Shown piece after piece: positions 9,355 through 18,445 of a stretch of 64,000 nt of DNA. The stretch spans positions 124,001 to 188,000 of the forward strand of contig JAKLLG010000004.1 of the NCBI GenBank assembly GCA_023150275.1, given 5' to 3'. The first letter of the stretch is position 1. Each line of letters starts with the position of its first letter. Position numbers and translations under genes: made by a program. The DNA comes from Rhodocyclaceae bacterium (lineage in GTDB: Bacteria; Pseudomonadota; Gammaproteobacteria; Burkholderiales; Rhodocyclaceae). The notes under the pieces were generated by a model. The model saw only the letters and a list, made by a program, of their open reading frames with translations, was not told where the DNA came from and did no database searches.

Positions 9355-10722
9355 CTATCGCCGCGTGGCGGCAACAGGCGATTCCGCACCTTTCGCGCGC
9401 AGCGTGCGCAGCAGGATCACGCCGATCGCCAGCGCGGCGACCACCAGGCTGACGAGCGACGCCAGCCAGAACCCCTCCACCCCCATCGGCGTGGAGCCAT
9501 GGAACGCCAGCCACCAGCCGCCGAAGAGTCCGACACCCCAGAAGGCCACGGTGTGCACCAGCATCGGCGCAAGCGTGATCTTGTAGCCGCGCAGCGCATA
9601 GCCGGCAACCGTCTGCACGGCATCGAAGAACTGATACAGCGCGATGTAGCCGATCAGCGCGAGCGCCACGGCGCGTACCGACGTGTCGTTCGTATAAGCG
9701 CGCACCACGGGTTCCGCACCGAGCCAGAGCAACCCGCCGAGCAGCGTGGACAATCCGGCAGCGAGCAGCACACCGGCCGCGATGGCGGCGCGTGCACGTT
9801 TCCAGTCGCGCGCACCGGCCGCCTGCCCCACCTGCGCGAGCGTTGCAATGGCGATGGCCAGCGGCAGCATGTAGCAGAGCGCCGCCAGGTTGGCGACGAT
9901 ACGGTGCCCGGCGACGGCCGTTGCCCCAAGCTGCGCAACGAAGAGCGCGATCAGCGTAAATGACGTGATCTCGACGAAGTTGGAAAAACCCATCGGCAGG
10001 CCAAGCCGCAGCAACTCGCGTATCGTCTGCCAGCGCGGCGCCTGCCAGTTGGCGAAAGGATGATAACGCGCCAGCGCCGGCGATCTGGCGACCCACAGCG
10101 CAGCCAGTGCGCAGCCGATCCAGTTCACGACGGCATTGGAAATGCCGCAGCCGAGCGCGCCCAGCGGCTCTCCGAGCGTGCCGCTGACCAGCAGCCAGGC
10201 GAGCCCGCCATGCACCAGCGTGTTGCACAGGCTGATCAGCATCAGCGGCCGAGGCTGGCGCAGTGCGTTGCAGAAGGAATAGAAAGTCCGGTAGAGCAAG
10301 GCGGCCGGCATGCCGCAGGCGAGGATGCGCAGATAGAGGCGGAGTTTTTCGTCCACCGCCGGCTCGATCGTCGACAGCGCGAGCACGGGATCCGGGAACC
10401 ACAGGATCAACATGCCCGGCAGCGATAGCGCCAGCGCCAGCCATACGGTTTGCTGCAGGGCGCCGGCAACCTCGGCGTGGCGCCCGGCGCCGACGTGGTG
10501 CGCAACGGTGGGCGCAATTGCCTGCAGGATGCCGACCAGCGCAAAGACGACAGCGATGTAGATGCCGCCGCCCACCGCCACGGCCGCGAGATCGATGGTG
10601 CTGTGGTGTCCGAGCAGCACGGTATCGATCACCATCATTCCCATCGAGGCGAGCTGGGCAATCAGAATGGGCCAGGCATGGCTGACGATGGCACGGGATT
10701 GGGCGACAAGCATGACCGGCAT
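9355..10722 (-). CDS. MATE-family multidrug/cation efflux protein
   Basis: A 455-residue polytopic membrane protein with about 12 hydrophobic segments in two repeats, the normal size for NorM-type MATE exporters. The N-terminus (HAWPILIAQLASMGMMVIDT) has the family's first-helix pattern. MATE proteins export cationic drugs and metabolites in exchange for Na+ or H+; the substrate cannot be read from the sequence. Two ATGs are possible, at 10722 and 10713. It is divergent from paaK, with an 86-bp shared upstream region. Confidence 0.88.
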   Translation of the reverse strand: MPVMLVAQSRAIVSHAWPILIAQLASMGMMVIDTVLLGHHSTIDLAAVAVGGGIYIAVVFALVGILQAIAPTVAHHVGAGRHAEVAGALQQTVWLALALSLPGMLILWFPDPVLALSTIEPAVDEKLRLYLRILACGMPAALLYRTFYSFCNALRQPRPLMLISLCNTLVHGGLAWLLVSGTLGEPLGALGCGISNAVVNWIGCALAALWVARSPALARYHPFANWQAPRWQTIRELLRLGLPMGFSNFVEITSFTLIALFVAQLGATAVAGHRIVANLAALCYMLPLAIAIATLAQVGQAAGARDWKRARAAIAAGVLLAAGLSTLLGGLLWLGAEPVVRAYTNDTSVRAVALALIGYIALYQFFDAVQTVAGYALRGYKITLAPMLVHTVAFWGVGLFGGWWLAFHGSTPMGVEGFWLASLVSLVVAALAIGVILLRTLRAKGAESPVAATRR

Positions 10723-10808
10723 TGTCGCACGGCCGCACTGGCAACCTGACCTGGATCAAGGCCTGACAGCGCTTGAACGGAGACACTTTCCGGTTAAGGG
10801 AGGAAACC

Positions 10809-12110
10809 ATGACTGACCGCAATACGCTGGAACCCATTGAAAAGGCGAGCCGCGACGAACTTGTCGCGCTGCAGACCGAGCGCCTGAAATGGTCGCTGAA
10901 GCACGCCTACGAGAACGTGCCGCACTACCGCCGCAAGTTCGACGACGCCGGCGTCCACCCGGACGATCTGAAGACACTCGCCGACCTCGCGAAATTCCCG
11001 TTCACGACCAAGCAGGATCTGCGCGAGAACTACCCCTTCGGCATGTTCGCCGTGCCGCGCGAGGAGGTGGTGCGCGTGCATGCCTCGTCGGGCACGACCG
11101 GCAAGCCGACCGTCGTCGGCTACACGCAGAACGACATCGACATGTGGGCGACGCTGATGGCGCGCTCGATCCGCGCTGCCGGCGGCAAGAAGGGCGACAT
11201 CGTGCATGTCGCCTACGGCTATGGTCTATTCACCGGCGGGCTGGGCGCACACTACGGCGCCGAGAAGCTGGGCGCCACCGTCATCCCGATGTCCGGCGGC
11301 CAGACCGAGAAGCAGGTGCAGCTGATCATGGATTTCCAGCCGGACATCATCATGGTCACCCCCTCGTACATCCTCAACATCGCCGACGAGTTCAAGCGCC
11401 AGGGCATCGACCCGCGCGAGACCAAGCTGCGGCTGGGCATCTTCGGCGCCGAGCCATGGACCGACCAGATGCGCAAGGAAATCGAGGCCACCTTCGGCAT
11501 CGACGCGATCGACATCTACGGTCTCTCGGAAGTGATCGGCCCCGGCGTCGCCAACGAGTGCATCGAGACGAAGGACGGCCCGACCATCTGGGAAGACCAT
11601 TTCTATCCGGAGATCATCGACCCCGTCACCGGCGAGGTGTTGCCCGACGGCGAGCACGGGGAACTGGTATTCACCTCCCTCTCCAAGGAAGCGCTGCCGG
11701 TGATCCGCTACCGCACGCGCGACCTGACCCGACTACTGCCACCATCAGCGCGTTCGATGCGGCGCATGGGCAAGATCACCGGCCGCTCCGACGACATGCT
11801 GATCATTCGCGGGGTGAATGTGTTCCCGTCGCAGATCGAAGAGCTGATCCTCAAGCGCGAAAAACTGTCGCCGCACTACGTGATCGAGGTCTATCGCGAC
11901 GGCCACCTCGATGCGCTGACGGTGAACGTCGAGATGAAAGCGGAGTTCCAGTACGCCACCGCCGCCGAGAAGGATTTCGCGGCGAAGGATCTGCAGCACC
12001 ACATCAAGTCCTACATCGGCATTTCGGTGCAGGTGCGCGTGGTCGAGATCGGTGGCATCGAGCGCTCGATCGGCAAGGCGAAGCGCGTGATCGACAAGCG
12101 GCCAAAATAG
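10809..12110 (+). CDS. paaK: phenylacetate-CoA ligase
   Basis: A 433-residue acyl-adenylate-forming enzyme that activates phenylacetate to phenylacetyl-CoA with ATP. The P-loop-like motif [14 protein letters not shown] lies near residues 92-105, the adenylation motif [12 protein letters not shown] near 236-247, and the C-terminal hinge ([21 protein letters not shown]) is complete. The start at 10809 has GGGAGGAAACC upstream. No other paa gene is adjacent, so it may belong to anaerobic phenylacetate/phenylalanine breakdown or to a scattered pathway. A relative with another aromatic substrate is possible. Confidence 0.9.
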   Translation: MTDRNTLEPIEKASRDELVALQTERLKWSLKHAYENVPHYRRKFDDAGVHPDDLKTLADLAKFPFTTKQDLRENYPFGMFAVPREEVVRVHASSGTTGKPTVVGYTQNDIDMWATLMARSIRAAGGKKGDIVHVAYGYGLFTGGLGAHYGAEKLGATVIPMSGGQTEKQVQLIMDFQPDIIMVTPSYILNIADEFKRQGIDPRETKLRLGIFGAEPWTDQMRKEIEATFGIDAIDIYGLSEVIGPGVANECIETKDGPTIWEDHFYPEIIDPVTGEVLPDGEHGELVFTSLSKEALPVIRYRTRDLTRLLPPSARSMRRMGKITGRSDDMLIIRGVNVFPSQIEELILKREKLSPHYVIEVYRDGHLDALTVNVEMKAEFQYATAAEKDFAAKDLQHHIKSYIGISVQVRVVEIGGIERSIGKAKRVIDKRPK

Positions 12111-12152
12111 CCCGCGGGGAAGCGCGGAGGCCGCTGCGCTTTGCGCTATCAT

Positions 12153-12180
12153 AGGCCGCAGAAGCCTTCTGCGGCCTTGT
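12153..12180 (+). terminator. terminator after paaK
   Basis: The 11-bp perfect arms AGGCCGCAGAA (12153-12163) and TTCTGCGGCCT (12167-12177) enclose a 3-base loop and are followed by TGTTCATTT. The T-run is weak, but the stem is very stable and separates paaK from the chemotaxis gene 16 bases further on. Confidence 0.65.
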
Positions 12181-12192
12181 TCATTTCTCCCC

Positions 12193-12834
12193 ATGCAACC
12201 CACGCCAAAGCACAACGCCGACGTCATCCTGCCCGCAACGAAGAAGAATCCCGGGATCTGGCCGAGCGAGAAGATCGTCGCCATCGGCACTTCGACCGGC
12301 GGTACACAGGCCCTCGATTCGGTATTGCGCATGCTGCCGAAGGAAGTACCCGGCATCGTCGTCGTGCAGCACATGCCGCCGCAATTCACCGCCACCTTCG
12401 CCGAACGACTCAACGCTCACTGCAAGATCCGTGTTCGCGAGGCAAAGGATGGGGACCGCGTCGAGCCGGGACTGGCACTGATCGCCCCCGGTGGCAAGCA
12501 CATGATCGCCCGGCGGGGCCCCAGCCACTACTACGTTGAGGTCGTCGACGGCCCGCCGGTCAATCGGCACCGCCCGTCAGTCGACGTGCTGTTCCGCTCG
12601 GTAGCCTTGTGCGCCGGACCGGCAGCGACCGGGATCATCATGACCGGAATGGGCGACGATGGCGCCCGCGGCCTCAAGGAGATGGAAGAAGCCGGCGCCC
12701 ACACCGTCGCGCAGGACGAGAAATCCTGCGTCGTCTTCGGCATGCCGAAGGTGGCAATCGAACTCGGCGGCGTCAAGCAGATCCTGCCGCTGGACAGGAT
12801 TCACGAAGCGGTGGTTGCGGCCGGGCGACGCTGA
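12193..12834 (+). CDS. stand-alone CheB-type protein-glutamate methylesterase domain
   Basis: A 213-residue protein that matches only the catalytic half of CheB. The triad is visible: S34 in GTSTGG, H60 in VVQHMPP and D156 in [11 protein letters not shown]. CheB removes methyl esters from chemoreceptor glutamates and deamidates glutamines. The N-terminal receiver domain that normally gates CheB is absent, so activity would not be controlled by CheA phosphorylation of the same chain. It is convergent with the MCP gene, 8 bases from its stop, which suggests local adaptation of that receptor. Confidence 0.88.
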   Translation: MQPTPKHNADVILPATKKNPGIWPSEKIVAIGTSTGGTQALDSVLRMLPKEVPGIVVVQHMPPQFTATFAERLNAHCKIRVREAKDGDRVEPGLALIAPGGKHMIARRGPSHYYVEVVDGPPVNRHRPSVDVLFRSVALCAGPAATGIIMTGMGDDGARGLKEMEEAGAHTVAQDEKSCVVFGMPKVAIELGGVKQILPLDRIHEAVVAAGRR

Positions 12835-12842
12835 CCGGCCGA

Positions 12843-14414
12843 TCAGCGCCCGGCGAGAACGCGACCACGACCGCGCGCCTCGCCATCCAGACGGAACATG
12901 CCGACCGCGGCAACCAGCCCCTGCGCCTGTTCCTCCAGGCTTTCCGCCGCAGCCGCTGCCTCCTCGACAAGCGCTGCGTTCTGCTGCGTCACCTCGTCCA
13001 TCTGGCCGACGGCGAGCGTGACCTGCTCGATCCCGCTGGCCTGCTCGCGGCTGGCGCCGCTGATTTCCTGAACGAGCGCGGACACCTGCTGGAAAGCATT
13101 GACCACCTCGCCGACCGTATCACCGGCCTGCCGGACCAGGCCGGCACCACTCTGCACGGTGGACACCGACTCACCGATCAGCGCCTTGATCTCCTTGGCG
13201 GCATCGGCACTGCGTTGCGCCAGGCTGCGCACCTCGCTGGCAACGACCGCAAAGCCCCGCCCCTGCTCGCCCGCGCGCGCTGCCTCTACGGCGGCGTTGA
13301 GCGCGAGGATGTTGGTCTGGAAGGCGATCGAATCGATGACGCCGATGATGTCGCTGATCTTGCGCGAGCTCCGCTCGATCGCCTCCATCGTTGCAACAAC
13401 CGACTGGACTTGGTCGCCCGCGCGCAGCGCAAGGTGATTCGACGATCCGGCGAGCTCGCTGGCCTGACGCGCGTTGTCGGCATTCTGCCGTACCGTGGCG
13501 TTCAGCTGCTCCATGCTCGACGAGGTCTCCTCAAGACTGGACGCCTGCTCCTCGGTGCGCGATGAAAGATCGGTGTTGCCGGCCGCGATTTCCTGCGCCG
13601 CGGTGTTGATCGCATCGGCCGCCTGCTTGATCCTTCCGACCACCTCGCGCAACTGGGCGACCGTGGCGTTGGTGTCTTCCTGCAGCTGCCCGAAAACGCC
13701 CTGATAATCGGCGTCGATCCGTCGCGTCAGATCGCCGTTGGCAATCGACTGCAGCACCGCCGCGACATCATGTAGCGCGCCTTCGATGGTCGTGGACAAA
13801 GTATTGAGATCCTTTGCCAGCGAGAGGAAGAACCCGTCCTTGCCGGCTTCGGTGAGGCGCAGGCTGAAATCACCGCGTGCCGCCGCGCTGATCAGGCAAG
13901 CGACCTCCTGCTGCGCCTCCTGCGTCACACGCTGGCGTTCACGTTCCTGGCGTGCGTTGTCTTCCATCACTGCCAGTGACTGGTTGCTTCCATTCAATGC
14001 CTCACGGAAAACACCATGCAGGCCCACCGGCTGCGCCTTGCGGAAATACTTGCCGTCGCTGGCCATGCGCAGCACCGTCTGCTGCTCGCGGAAACAGGTC
14101 TCCAGCTGATCGAGCATGTTGTTGATGTGCCAGCAGAGCTGACCGAGTTCATCCTTCTCGCCAATATTCACGATGCGGCCAGTAACCTTGCCAGCGGCGA
14201 CGTCGGCAACCAGTGCCTGCAGGTGCTGCAGGCGCGAATCGGCCTCCGCCGCGCGGCTGGCGCGCATGAACAGGGCCGCCGCAGCGGCAGCAAGCAAGAG
14301 CAGCAGCAACACAATATCGAAGCCGTGGCGCGCGAACACCCACAACGCAGCTGCCGCGAAGAGGCCGCAGGCCAGCCAGGCAGCCGCATTAAAGGGCGTG
14401 GATGAGTTCTTCAT
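12843..14414 (-). CDS. methyl-accepting chemotaxis protein
   Basis: A 523-residue transducer. Two hydrophobic helices (about residues 10-27 and 31-50) are separated by only a few residues, so there is almost no periplasmic domain. A HAMP-like region and a second HAMP-like repeat ([14 protein letters not shown]) follow, then the MCP hairpin around residues 290-480 with the highly conserved tip [20 protein letters not shown]. Without a periplasmic sensor domain it should respond to an internal signal. Its ATG lies 26 bp inside the upstream PAS gene, so the two are translationally coupled and probably form one Aer-like receptor. Confidence 0.9.
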   Translation of the reverse strand: MKNSSTPFNAAAWLACGLFAAAALWVFARHGFDIVLLLLLLAAAAAALFMRASRAAEADSRLQHLQALVADVAAGKVTGRIVNIGEKDELGQLCWHINNMLDQLETCFREQQTVLRMASDGKYFRKAQPVGLHGVFREALNGSNQSLAVMEDNARQERERQRVTQEAQQEVACLISAAARGDFSLRLTEAGKDGFFLSLAKDLNTLSTTIEGALHDVAAVLQSIANGDLTRRIDADYQGVFGQLQEDTNATVAQLREVVGRIKQAADAINTAAQEIAAGNTDLSSRTEEQASSLEETSSSMEQLNATVRQNADNARQASELAGSSNHLALRAGDQVQSVVATMEAIERSSRKISDIIGVIDSIAFQTNILALNAAVEAARAGEQGRGFAVVASEVRSLAQRSADAAKEIKALIGESVSTVQSGAGLVRQAGDTVGEVVNAFQQVSALVQEISGASREQASGIEQVTLAVGQMDEVTQQNAALVEEAAAAAESLEEQAQGLVAAVGMFRLDGEARGRGRVLAGR

Positions 14415-14907
14415 AGCTCATTCCTTTCTCGTTCAGCACACCGACCAGAAGCCCCAGCGACGCCTCGCACGCATCCCGCGCACCTGCTTTGTGCTCCGCA
14501 TCAAGCATGGCCTTGTAGAGTCCTTCGACAACCGGCAGCGCGCTGCGCTTGGGCGCGCGCCGCACCGAGAGGTAGCCGATGATGTTGCCGGCCGCGTCGT
14601 AGTCCGGCGTGACGTTGGCGAACACCCAGTAGAAGCTGCCATCCTTCGACATGTTCTTCACGTAGGCGAACACCTCGCTGCCGGAAGCGATGTTGTCCCA
14701 GAGGAACTTGAAGACGCCGCGTGGCATGTCCGGATGGCGGATGATGTTGTGTTGCGCACCGAGCAGCTCGGCTTCCGAATAGCCGGAAAATTCGATGAAG
14801 ATCTCGTTGCCATAGGTGATGCGCCCCTTGAGGTCCGTCTTCGAGACGATGAAGTCGTCCTCGCGCATCACCTTTTCGTTCGTGGTCGGCTGTACCTTGT
14901 ACTTCAT
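14389..14907 (-). CDS. PAS-domain protein, Aer-like sensor subunit
   Basis: A 172-residue cytoplasmic protein with one PAS domain (residues about 10-120) of the Aer type: [20 protein letters not shown], then the NIIRHPDMP segment near the expected FAD pocket. In E. coli Aer this PAS domain and the MCP module are one protein; here they are two overlapping genes. The PAS domain is followed by a short helical tail ending in EELIHAL. GGAGG lies six bases before the ATG at 14907. FAD binding and energy taxis are inferred from the family. Confidence 0.85.
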   Translation of the reverse strand: MKYKVQPTTNEKVMREDDFIVSKTDLKGRITYGNEIFIEFSGYSEAELLGAQHNIIRHPDMPRGVFKFLWDNIASGSEVFAYVKNMSKDGSFYWVFANVTPDYDAAGNIIGYLSVRRAPKRSALPVVEGLYKAMLDAEHKAGARDACEASLGLLVGVLNEKGMSYEELIHAL

Positions 14908-14962
14908 TTCGTCCTCCCCGCTTTCGCATCACGGATGGCCTGGCCACCGCCATCAGGTACAA

Positions 14963-15655
14963 CTATACGAGACGCACCCGCAGCGAGCCAACGCCGTCGA
15001 CGCCACCTTCGAGCACATCGCCACGCACCACGGTCGACACCCCGGCGGGGGTTCCGGTAAAAATCAGGTCACCCGGCGCGAGACGCACGAAGGTCGACAG
15101 GTTGGCGATGATCTCGGCGACGTTCCACGACATGTCGGCCAGATCGCCGGTCTGCCGGGTTTCTCCGTTGACGCGCAGCCAGACCGCGCCTGACCGCGGG
15201 TGACCGGTCTGCGCCACGGCATGCAGCGCCCCCGTCGGCGCCGAGGCGTCGAAGCCCTTGCCCATGTCCCACGGATGTCCTTTCTCCTTGGCGCGCGCCT
15301 GCAGGTCACGACGGGTGAGATCGAGGCCGGCCGCATAGCCAAAGACGCAGTCGAGCGCCTCGGCAACGGGAATGTTCGCGCCACCGCGACCGAGCGCGAC
15401 GACCAGTTCGATTTCGTGCTGCAGGTTCGCCGTCGCCGGCGGATAGGGCACGTCGCCTTCGGGCACCACGGCATCGGCCGGCTTGGAGAAGAAGAAGGGC
15501 GGTTCGCGGCCATCGGCCTGTTCGTGCGCGCCCATCTCCCGCGCATGGTCGGCATAGTTGCGGCCCACGCAATAGACGCGGCGGATGGGGAAGCGGGCGT
15601 CGCTGGCTGCAACGGCCAGACTTGGCGTGACGGGAGGAGGAACTACAAAACTCAT
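14963..15655 (-). CDS. fumarylacetoacetate hydrolase family protein (fumarylpyruvate hydrolase/acylpyruvase-like)
   Basis: A 230-residue member of the short FAH family. The divalent-metal residues lie in [12 protein letters not shown] (about residues 78-89) and [10 protein letters not shown], and the active-site segment GKGFDASAP is present. These enzymes hydrolyse 3-acylpyruvates or decarboxylate oxaloacetate; the exact substrate is not decided by sequence. AGGA precedes the ATG at 15655, and the gene follows NIF3 by 15 bases on the same strand, so they are probably cotranscribed. Confidence 0.85.
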   Translation of the reverse strand: MSFVVPPPVTPSLAVAASDARFPIRRVYCVGRNYADHAREMGAHEQADGREPPFFFSKPADAVVPEGDVPYPPATANLQHEIELVVALGRGGANIPVAEALDCVFGYAAGLDLTRRDLQARAKEKGHPWDMGKGFDASAPTGALHAVAQTGHPRSGAVWLRVNGETRQTGDLADMSWNVAEIIANLSTFVRLAPGDLIFTGTPAGVSTVVRGDVLEGGVDGVGSLRVRLV

Positions 15656-15670
15656 AAGGTCGATTCCTGT

Positions 15671-16429
15671 TCAAACGGGGTTATCGATATCGACGAACTC
15701 GCATTGCAAGCCAAGGGATTGCGCAAGATGCCCGGCGAGCGCCGCAACACCGAAGCGCTCGGTGGCGTGGTGGCCGGCCGCGAAATAGGCTACACCGGAT
15801 TCGCGCGCGAGATGCACCGTCTGTTCGGAAATCTCGCCACTCACGTAGGCGTCGAGCCCGAGCGCGATTGCCTGCTCGAAACAGCCCTGGGCGCCGCCGG
15901 AACACCAGCCGATGCGGGCAACCGTGCGCGCGGGGTCGCCGATCAGCAGCGGCGCACGCCCGAGTGCGGCGGTGAGCGCGGATTGCACGCCAGCGGCGTT
16001 CGTGGGGGATTTCGTGCGTCCGTACCAGGCGATGTCCTGCTCGCCGAAGCGCCCTTCCGCGACCCATTCCAGTCGGGCGGCGAGTTGCGCGTTGTTGCCA
16101 AGTTCCGGATGCGCATCGAGCGGGAGGTGATAGGCGAAGAGGTTGATGTCGTGCGCCAGCAGGGTACCGATGCGGCGGCGGCGGATACCGGTGATGCGCC
16201 CATCCTCGCCCTTCCAGAACCAGCCGTGATGGACGAGCAGCGCATCGGCACCGCGCGCGATGGCGGCGTCGATCAATGCCTGGCTGGCGGTAACGCCGGC
16301 AACGATGCGCTGCACGGAAGCGCGTCCTTCCACTTGCAGACCGTTTGGGCAATAATCCCGGAAGCGCGCCGTTTCCAGCGTTGCGTCCAGGTAGCGCTGC
16401 AATTCATCACGTTCCATGCGGAGTTCCAT
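15671..16429 (-). CDS. NIF3/YbgI-family dinuclear-metal protein
   Basis: A 252-residue NIF3-family protein (GTP cyclohydrolase I type 2 homologue). Metal-ligand motifs are visible: LVHHGWFWKG near residues 65-74, HLPLDAHPELGNN near 100-112, and the C-terminal AGHHATERFG near 218-227. The cellular function of the family is unsettled. Two ATGs are possible at 16429 and 16417. It is divergent from the DegP-type protease with only 9-21 bases between the starts, so each promoter must lie inside the other gene. Confidence 0.88.
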   Translation of the reverse strand: MELRMERDELQRYLDATLETARFRDYCPNGLQVEGRASVQRIVAGVTASQALIDAAIARGADALLVHHGWFWKGEDGRITGIRRRRIGTLLAHDINLFAYHLPLDAHPELGNNAQLAARLEWVAEGRFGEQDIAWYGRTKSPTNAAGVQSALTAALGRAPLLIGDPARTVARIGWCSGGAQGCFEQAIALGLDAYVSGEISEQTVHLARESGVAYFAAGHHATERFGVAALAGHLAQSLGLQCEFVDIDNPV

Positions 16430-16438
16430 TCCTTAGAC

Positions 16439-17611
16439 ATGAAGAGACTGTGGCTGATTTTTGCACAAACGGTCACGATTGGGCTCGCCGTCTACTTCGT
16501 GATCAGCACGCTGAAACCTGCCTGGCTTGCGGGTAGCGCGCCGGCTGCCGGCGTCGTTCAGATCCTGCAGTCCTCCGGCAGCGAGGCCGCGAAGGCGGCA
16601 GCCTCGTACAGCGGGGCGGCGCAGCGCGTTATTCCGAGCGTGGTGCACATCTACACCACACAGACGCCAAAGCAGCCACGTCATCCATTGATGGACGACC
16701 CGGTGTTCCGCCACTTTTTCGGTGAGCGCTTCGGGGATGGCCGGCCGCGTTCGTCGGGGCTCGGCTCCGGCGTCATCGTCAGCGGCGACGGCTACGTCCT
16801 GACCAATTACCACGTGGTTGAAGCCGCCGACGCGATCGAGGTCGCCCTCAACGACGGTCGCAAGCTAAAGGCGGTGCCGGTCGGCGCCGATCCCGAAACC
16901 GATCTCGCGGTCCTCAGGATCAGCCCGGCGGCGGGGCAGGATGCGCGCTTTTCCCCGATCACGCTCGGACGCATGGAAGACGTTCGCGTCGGCGACGTCG
17001 TGCTGGCGATCGGCAACCCGTTCGGCGTCGGCCAGAGCGTGACGATGGGCATCGTCTCGGCGCTGGGGCGCACACAACTGGGAATCAACACCTTCGAGGA
17101 TTTCATCCAGACCGACGCGGCGATCAATCCCGGCAATTCCGGCGGGGCGCTCACCGATGCGGCCGGCAACCTGATCGGCATCAATACCGCGATCTACTCG
17201 CGCTCGGGCGGCTCGCTCGGCATCGGCTTCGCGATTCCCGTGTCGACCGCGAAAAGCGTGATGGAGCAGATCATCCAGAGCGGAAGCGTCACGCGCGGCT
17301 GGATCGGCGTCGAAGCCCAGGAGATCACGGCGGAGATCGCCGAATCCTTCGGCTTGCCCGGCACCGACGGTGCGCTGATCGCCGGCGTTGTGCGCGGCAG
17401 CCCCGCGGACAACGGCGGCATTCGTCCGGGAGACATCCTGCTCGCCGTATCCGGCAAGCCGGTGCGTGATCCGCAGGTGATGCTTGACCTGATCGCCTCG
17501 CTGAAGCCGGGCGAGACGGCCGCCTTCAAGCTGCGGCGCGAAAAAGCCATCGTCGACGCGCAGGTGAAGATCGGCAAGCGCCCGCCTGTCGTACGCGGCG
17601 GTCGCGAGTAG
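16439..17611 (+). CDS. DegS/AlgW-like membrane-anchored serine protease (HtrA family)
   Basis: A 390-residue protein with one N-terminal membrane helix (about residues 4-22), a trypsin-like domain and a single PDZ domain (about 290-375). The triad is H125 in LTNYHVVE, D155 in ETDLAVLR and S234 in GNSGGAL. One PDZ plus an uncleaved anchor matches DegS/AlgW, which cut an anti-sigma factor in the periplasm, better than two-PDZ DegP. The start ATG at 16439 gives the membrane anchor; the much longer open frame upstream runs antisense to NIF3 and is not coding. The amidotransferase follows after 4 bases. Confidence 0.92.
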   Translation: MKRLWLIFAQTVTIGLAVYFVISTLKPAWLAGSAPAAGVVQILQSSGSEAAKAAASYSGAAQRVIPSVVHIYTTQTPKQPRHPLMDDPVFRHFFGERFGDGRPRSSGLGSGVIVSGDGYVLTNYHVVEAADAIEVALNDGRKLKAVPVGADPETDLAVLRISPAAGQDARFSPITLGRMEDVRVGDVVLAIGNPFGVGQSVTMGIVSALGRTQLGINTFEDFIQTDAAINPGNSGGALTDAAGNLIGINTAIYSRSGGSLGIGFAIPVSTAKSVMEQIIQSGSVTRGWIGVEAQEITAEIAESFGLPGTDGALIAGVVRGSPADNGGIRPGDILLAVSGKPVRDPQVMLDLIASLKPGETAAFKLRREKAIVDAQVKIGKRPPVVRGGRE

Positions 17612-17615
17612 GGCC

Positions 17616-18419
17616 ATGTGCCAGTTGCTCGGGATGAACTGCAATGTCCCGACGGACATCTGCTTTTCGTTCACCGGTTTCCAGGCACGTGGTGGCGCTA
17701 CCGATGTTCATGCCGACGGCTGGGGCATCGCTTTCTTCGAGCAGCGCGGCGTGCGTCTGTTCCTCGATCCGCAGCCCTCCTGCACCTCGCCGATCGCGGC
17801 GCTGGTCCGCGAGTATCCGATCCGTTCGAAGAATGTCGTTGCCCATATCCGCAAGGCAACGCAGGGCGTCGTCGCGCTCGAGAACACGCACCCGTTCATG
17901 CGCGAGGCGTGGGGACGCTACTGGATCTTCGCGCACAACGGCAACCTGCCCAGTTTTTCACCAACGCTCGACGGCAGCTTCCTGCCTGTCGGCAACACCG
18001 ACAGCGAGCGCGCTTTCTGCTGGCTGCTGCAATCCCTGCGCCAGCGTTTCGGCGAGATGCTGCCCGGACCCGATGCTTTGTTCGACGCGCTGTGCGAAAT
18101 CAGCCTCGAGCCGGGCAGCCATGGTGAATTCAACTTCCTGCTCTCGAACGGCGATTGCCTGATCGCCCACGCATCGACGCGGCTCGCCTACATCGAACGC
18201 AAGGCGCCGTTTGCGGAAGCGCACCTGAAAGACGAGGATGTCACCGTCGATTTCAGCGAAGTGACGACACCGGACGATCGCGTCGCCGTCATCGCCACCG
18301 TGCCGCTCACCGACAACGAGCCCTGGCAGACAATGCCGCCCGGCAGCCTGTGGCTCTTCGAGGAGGGGCTGGCACGGCGTCAAGCCACCACAACGGCAGG
18401 GATTCGGCAGACACCCTGA
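17616..18419 (+). CDS. class II glutamine amidotransferase (YafJ-like)
   Basis: A 267-residue protein with the Ntn-hydrolase nucleophile Cys2 exposed by Met removal (MCQLLGMN). The class II glutaminase pattern continues with DGWGIAFFE, VVAHIRKATQG and WIFAHNGNLPSF. No acceptor-substrate domain is attached, so it resembles YafJ/DUG3-type stand-alone glutaminases that cleave gamma-glutamyl bonds. It starts 4 bases after the protease gene and is probably cotranscribed, although a functional link is not obvious. Confidence 0.87.
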   Translation: MCQLLGMNCNVPTDICFSFTGFQARGGATDVHADGWGIAFFEQRGVRLFLDPQPSCTSPIAALVREYPIRSKNVVAHIRKATQGVVALENTHPFMREAWGRYWIFAHNGNLPSFSPTLDGSFLPVGNTDSERAFCWLLQSLRQRFGEMLPGPDALFDALCEISLEPGSHGEFNFLLSNGDCLIAHASTRLAYIERKAPFAEAHLKDEDVTVDFSEVTTPDDRVAVIATVPLTDNEPWQTMPPGSLWLFEEGLARRQATTTAGIRQTP

Positions 18420-18445
18420 CCACGCCTTTTGGGCGGCGTCGGTGA

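Noticed and set aside
15200-16438. Long N-terminal extension of the serine protease frame
   Set aside because: It is antisense to the FAH and NIF3 genes; the true start at 16439 gives the membrane anchor expected for the family.
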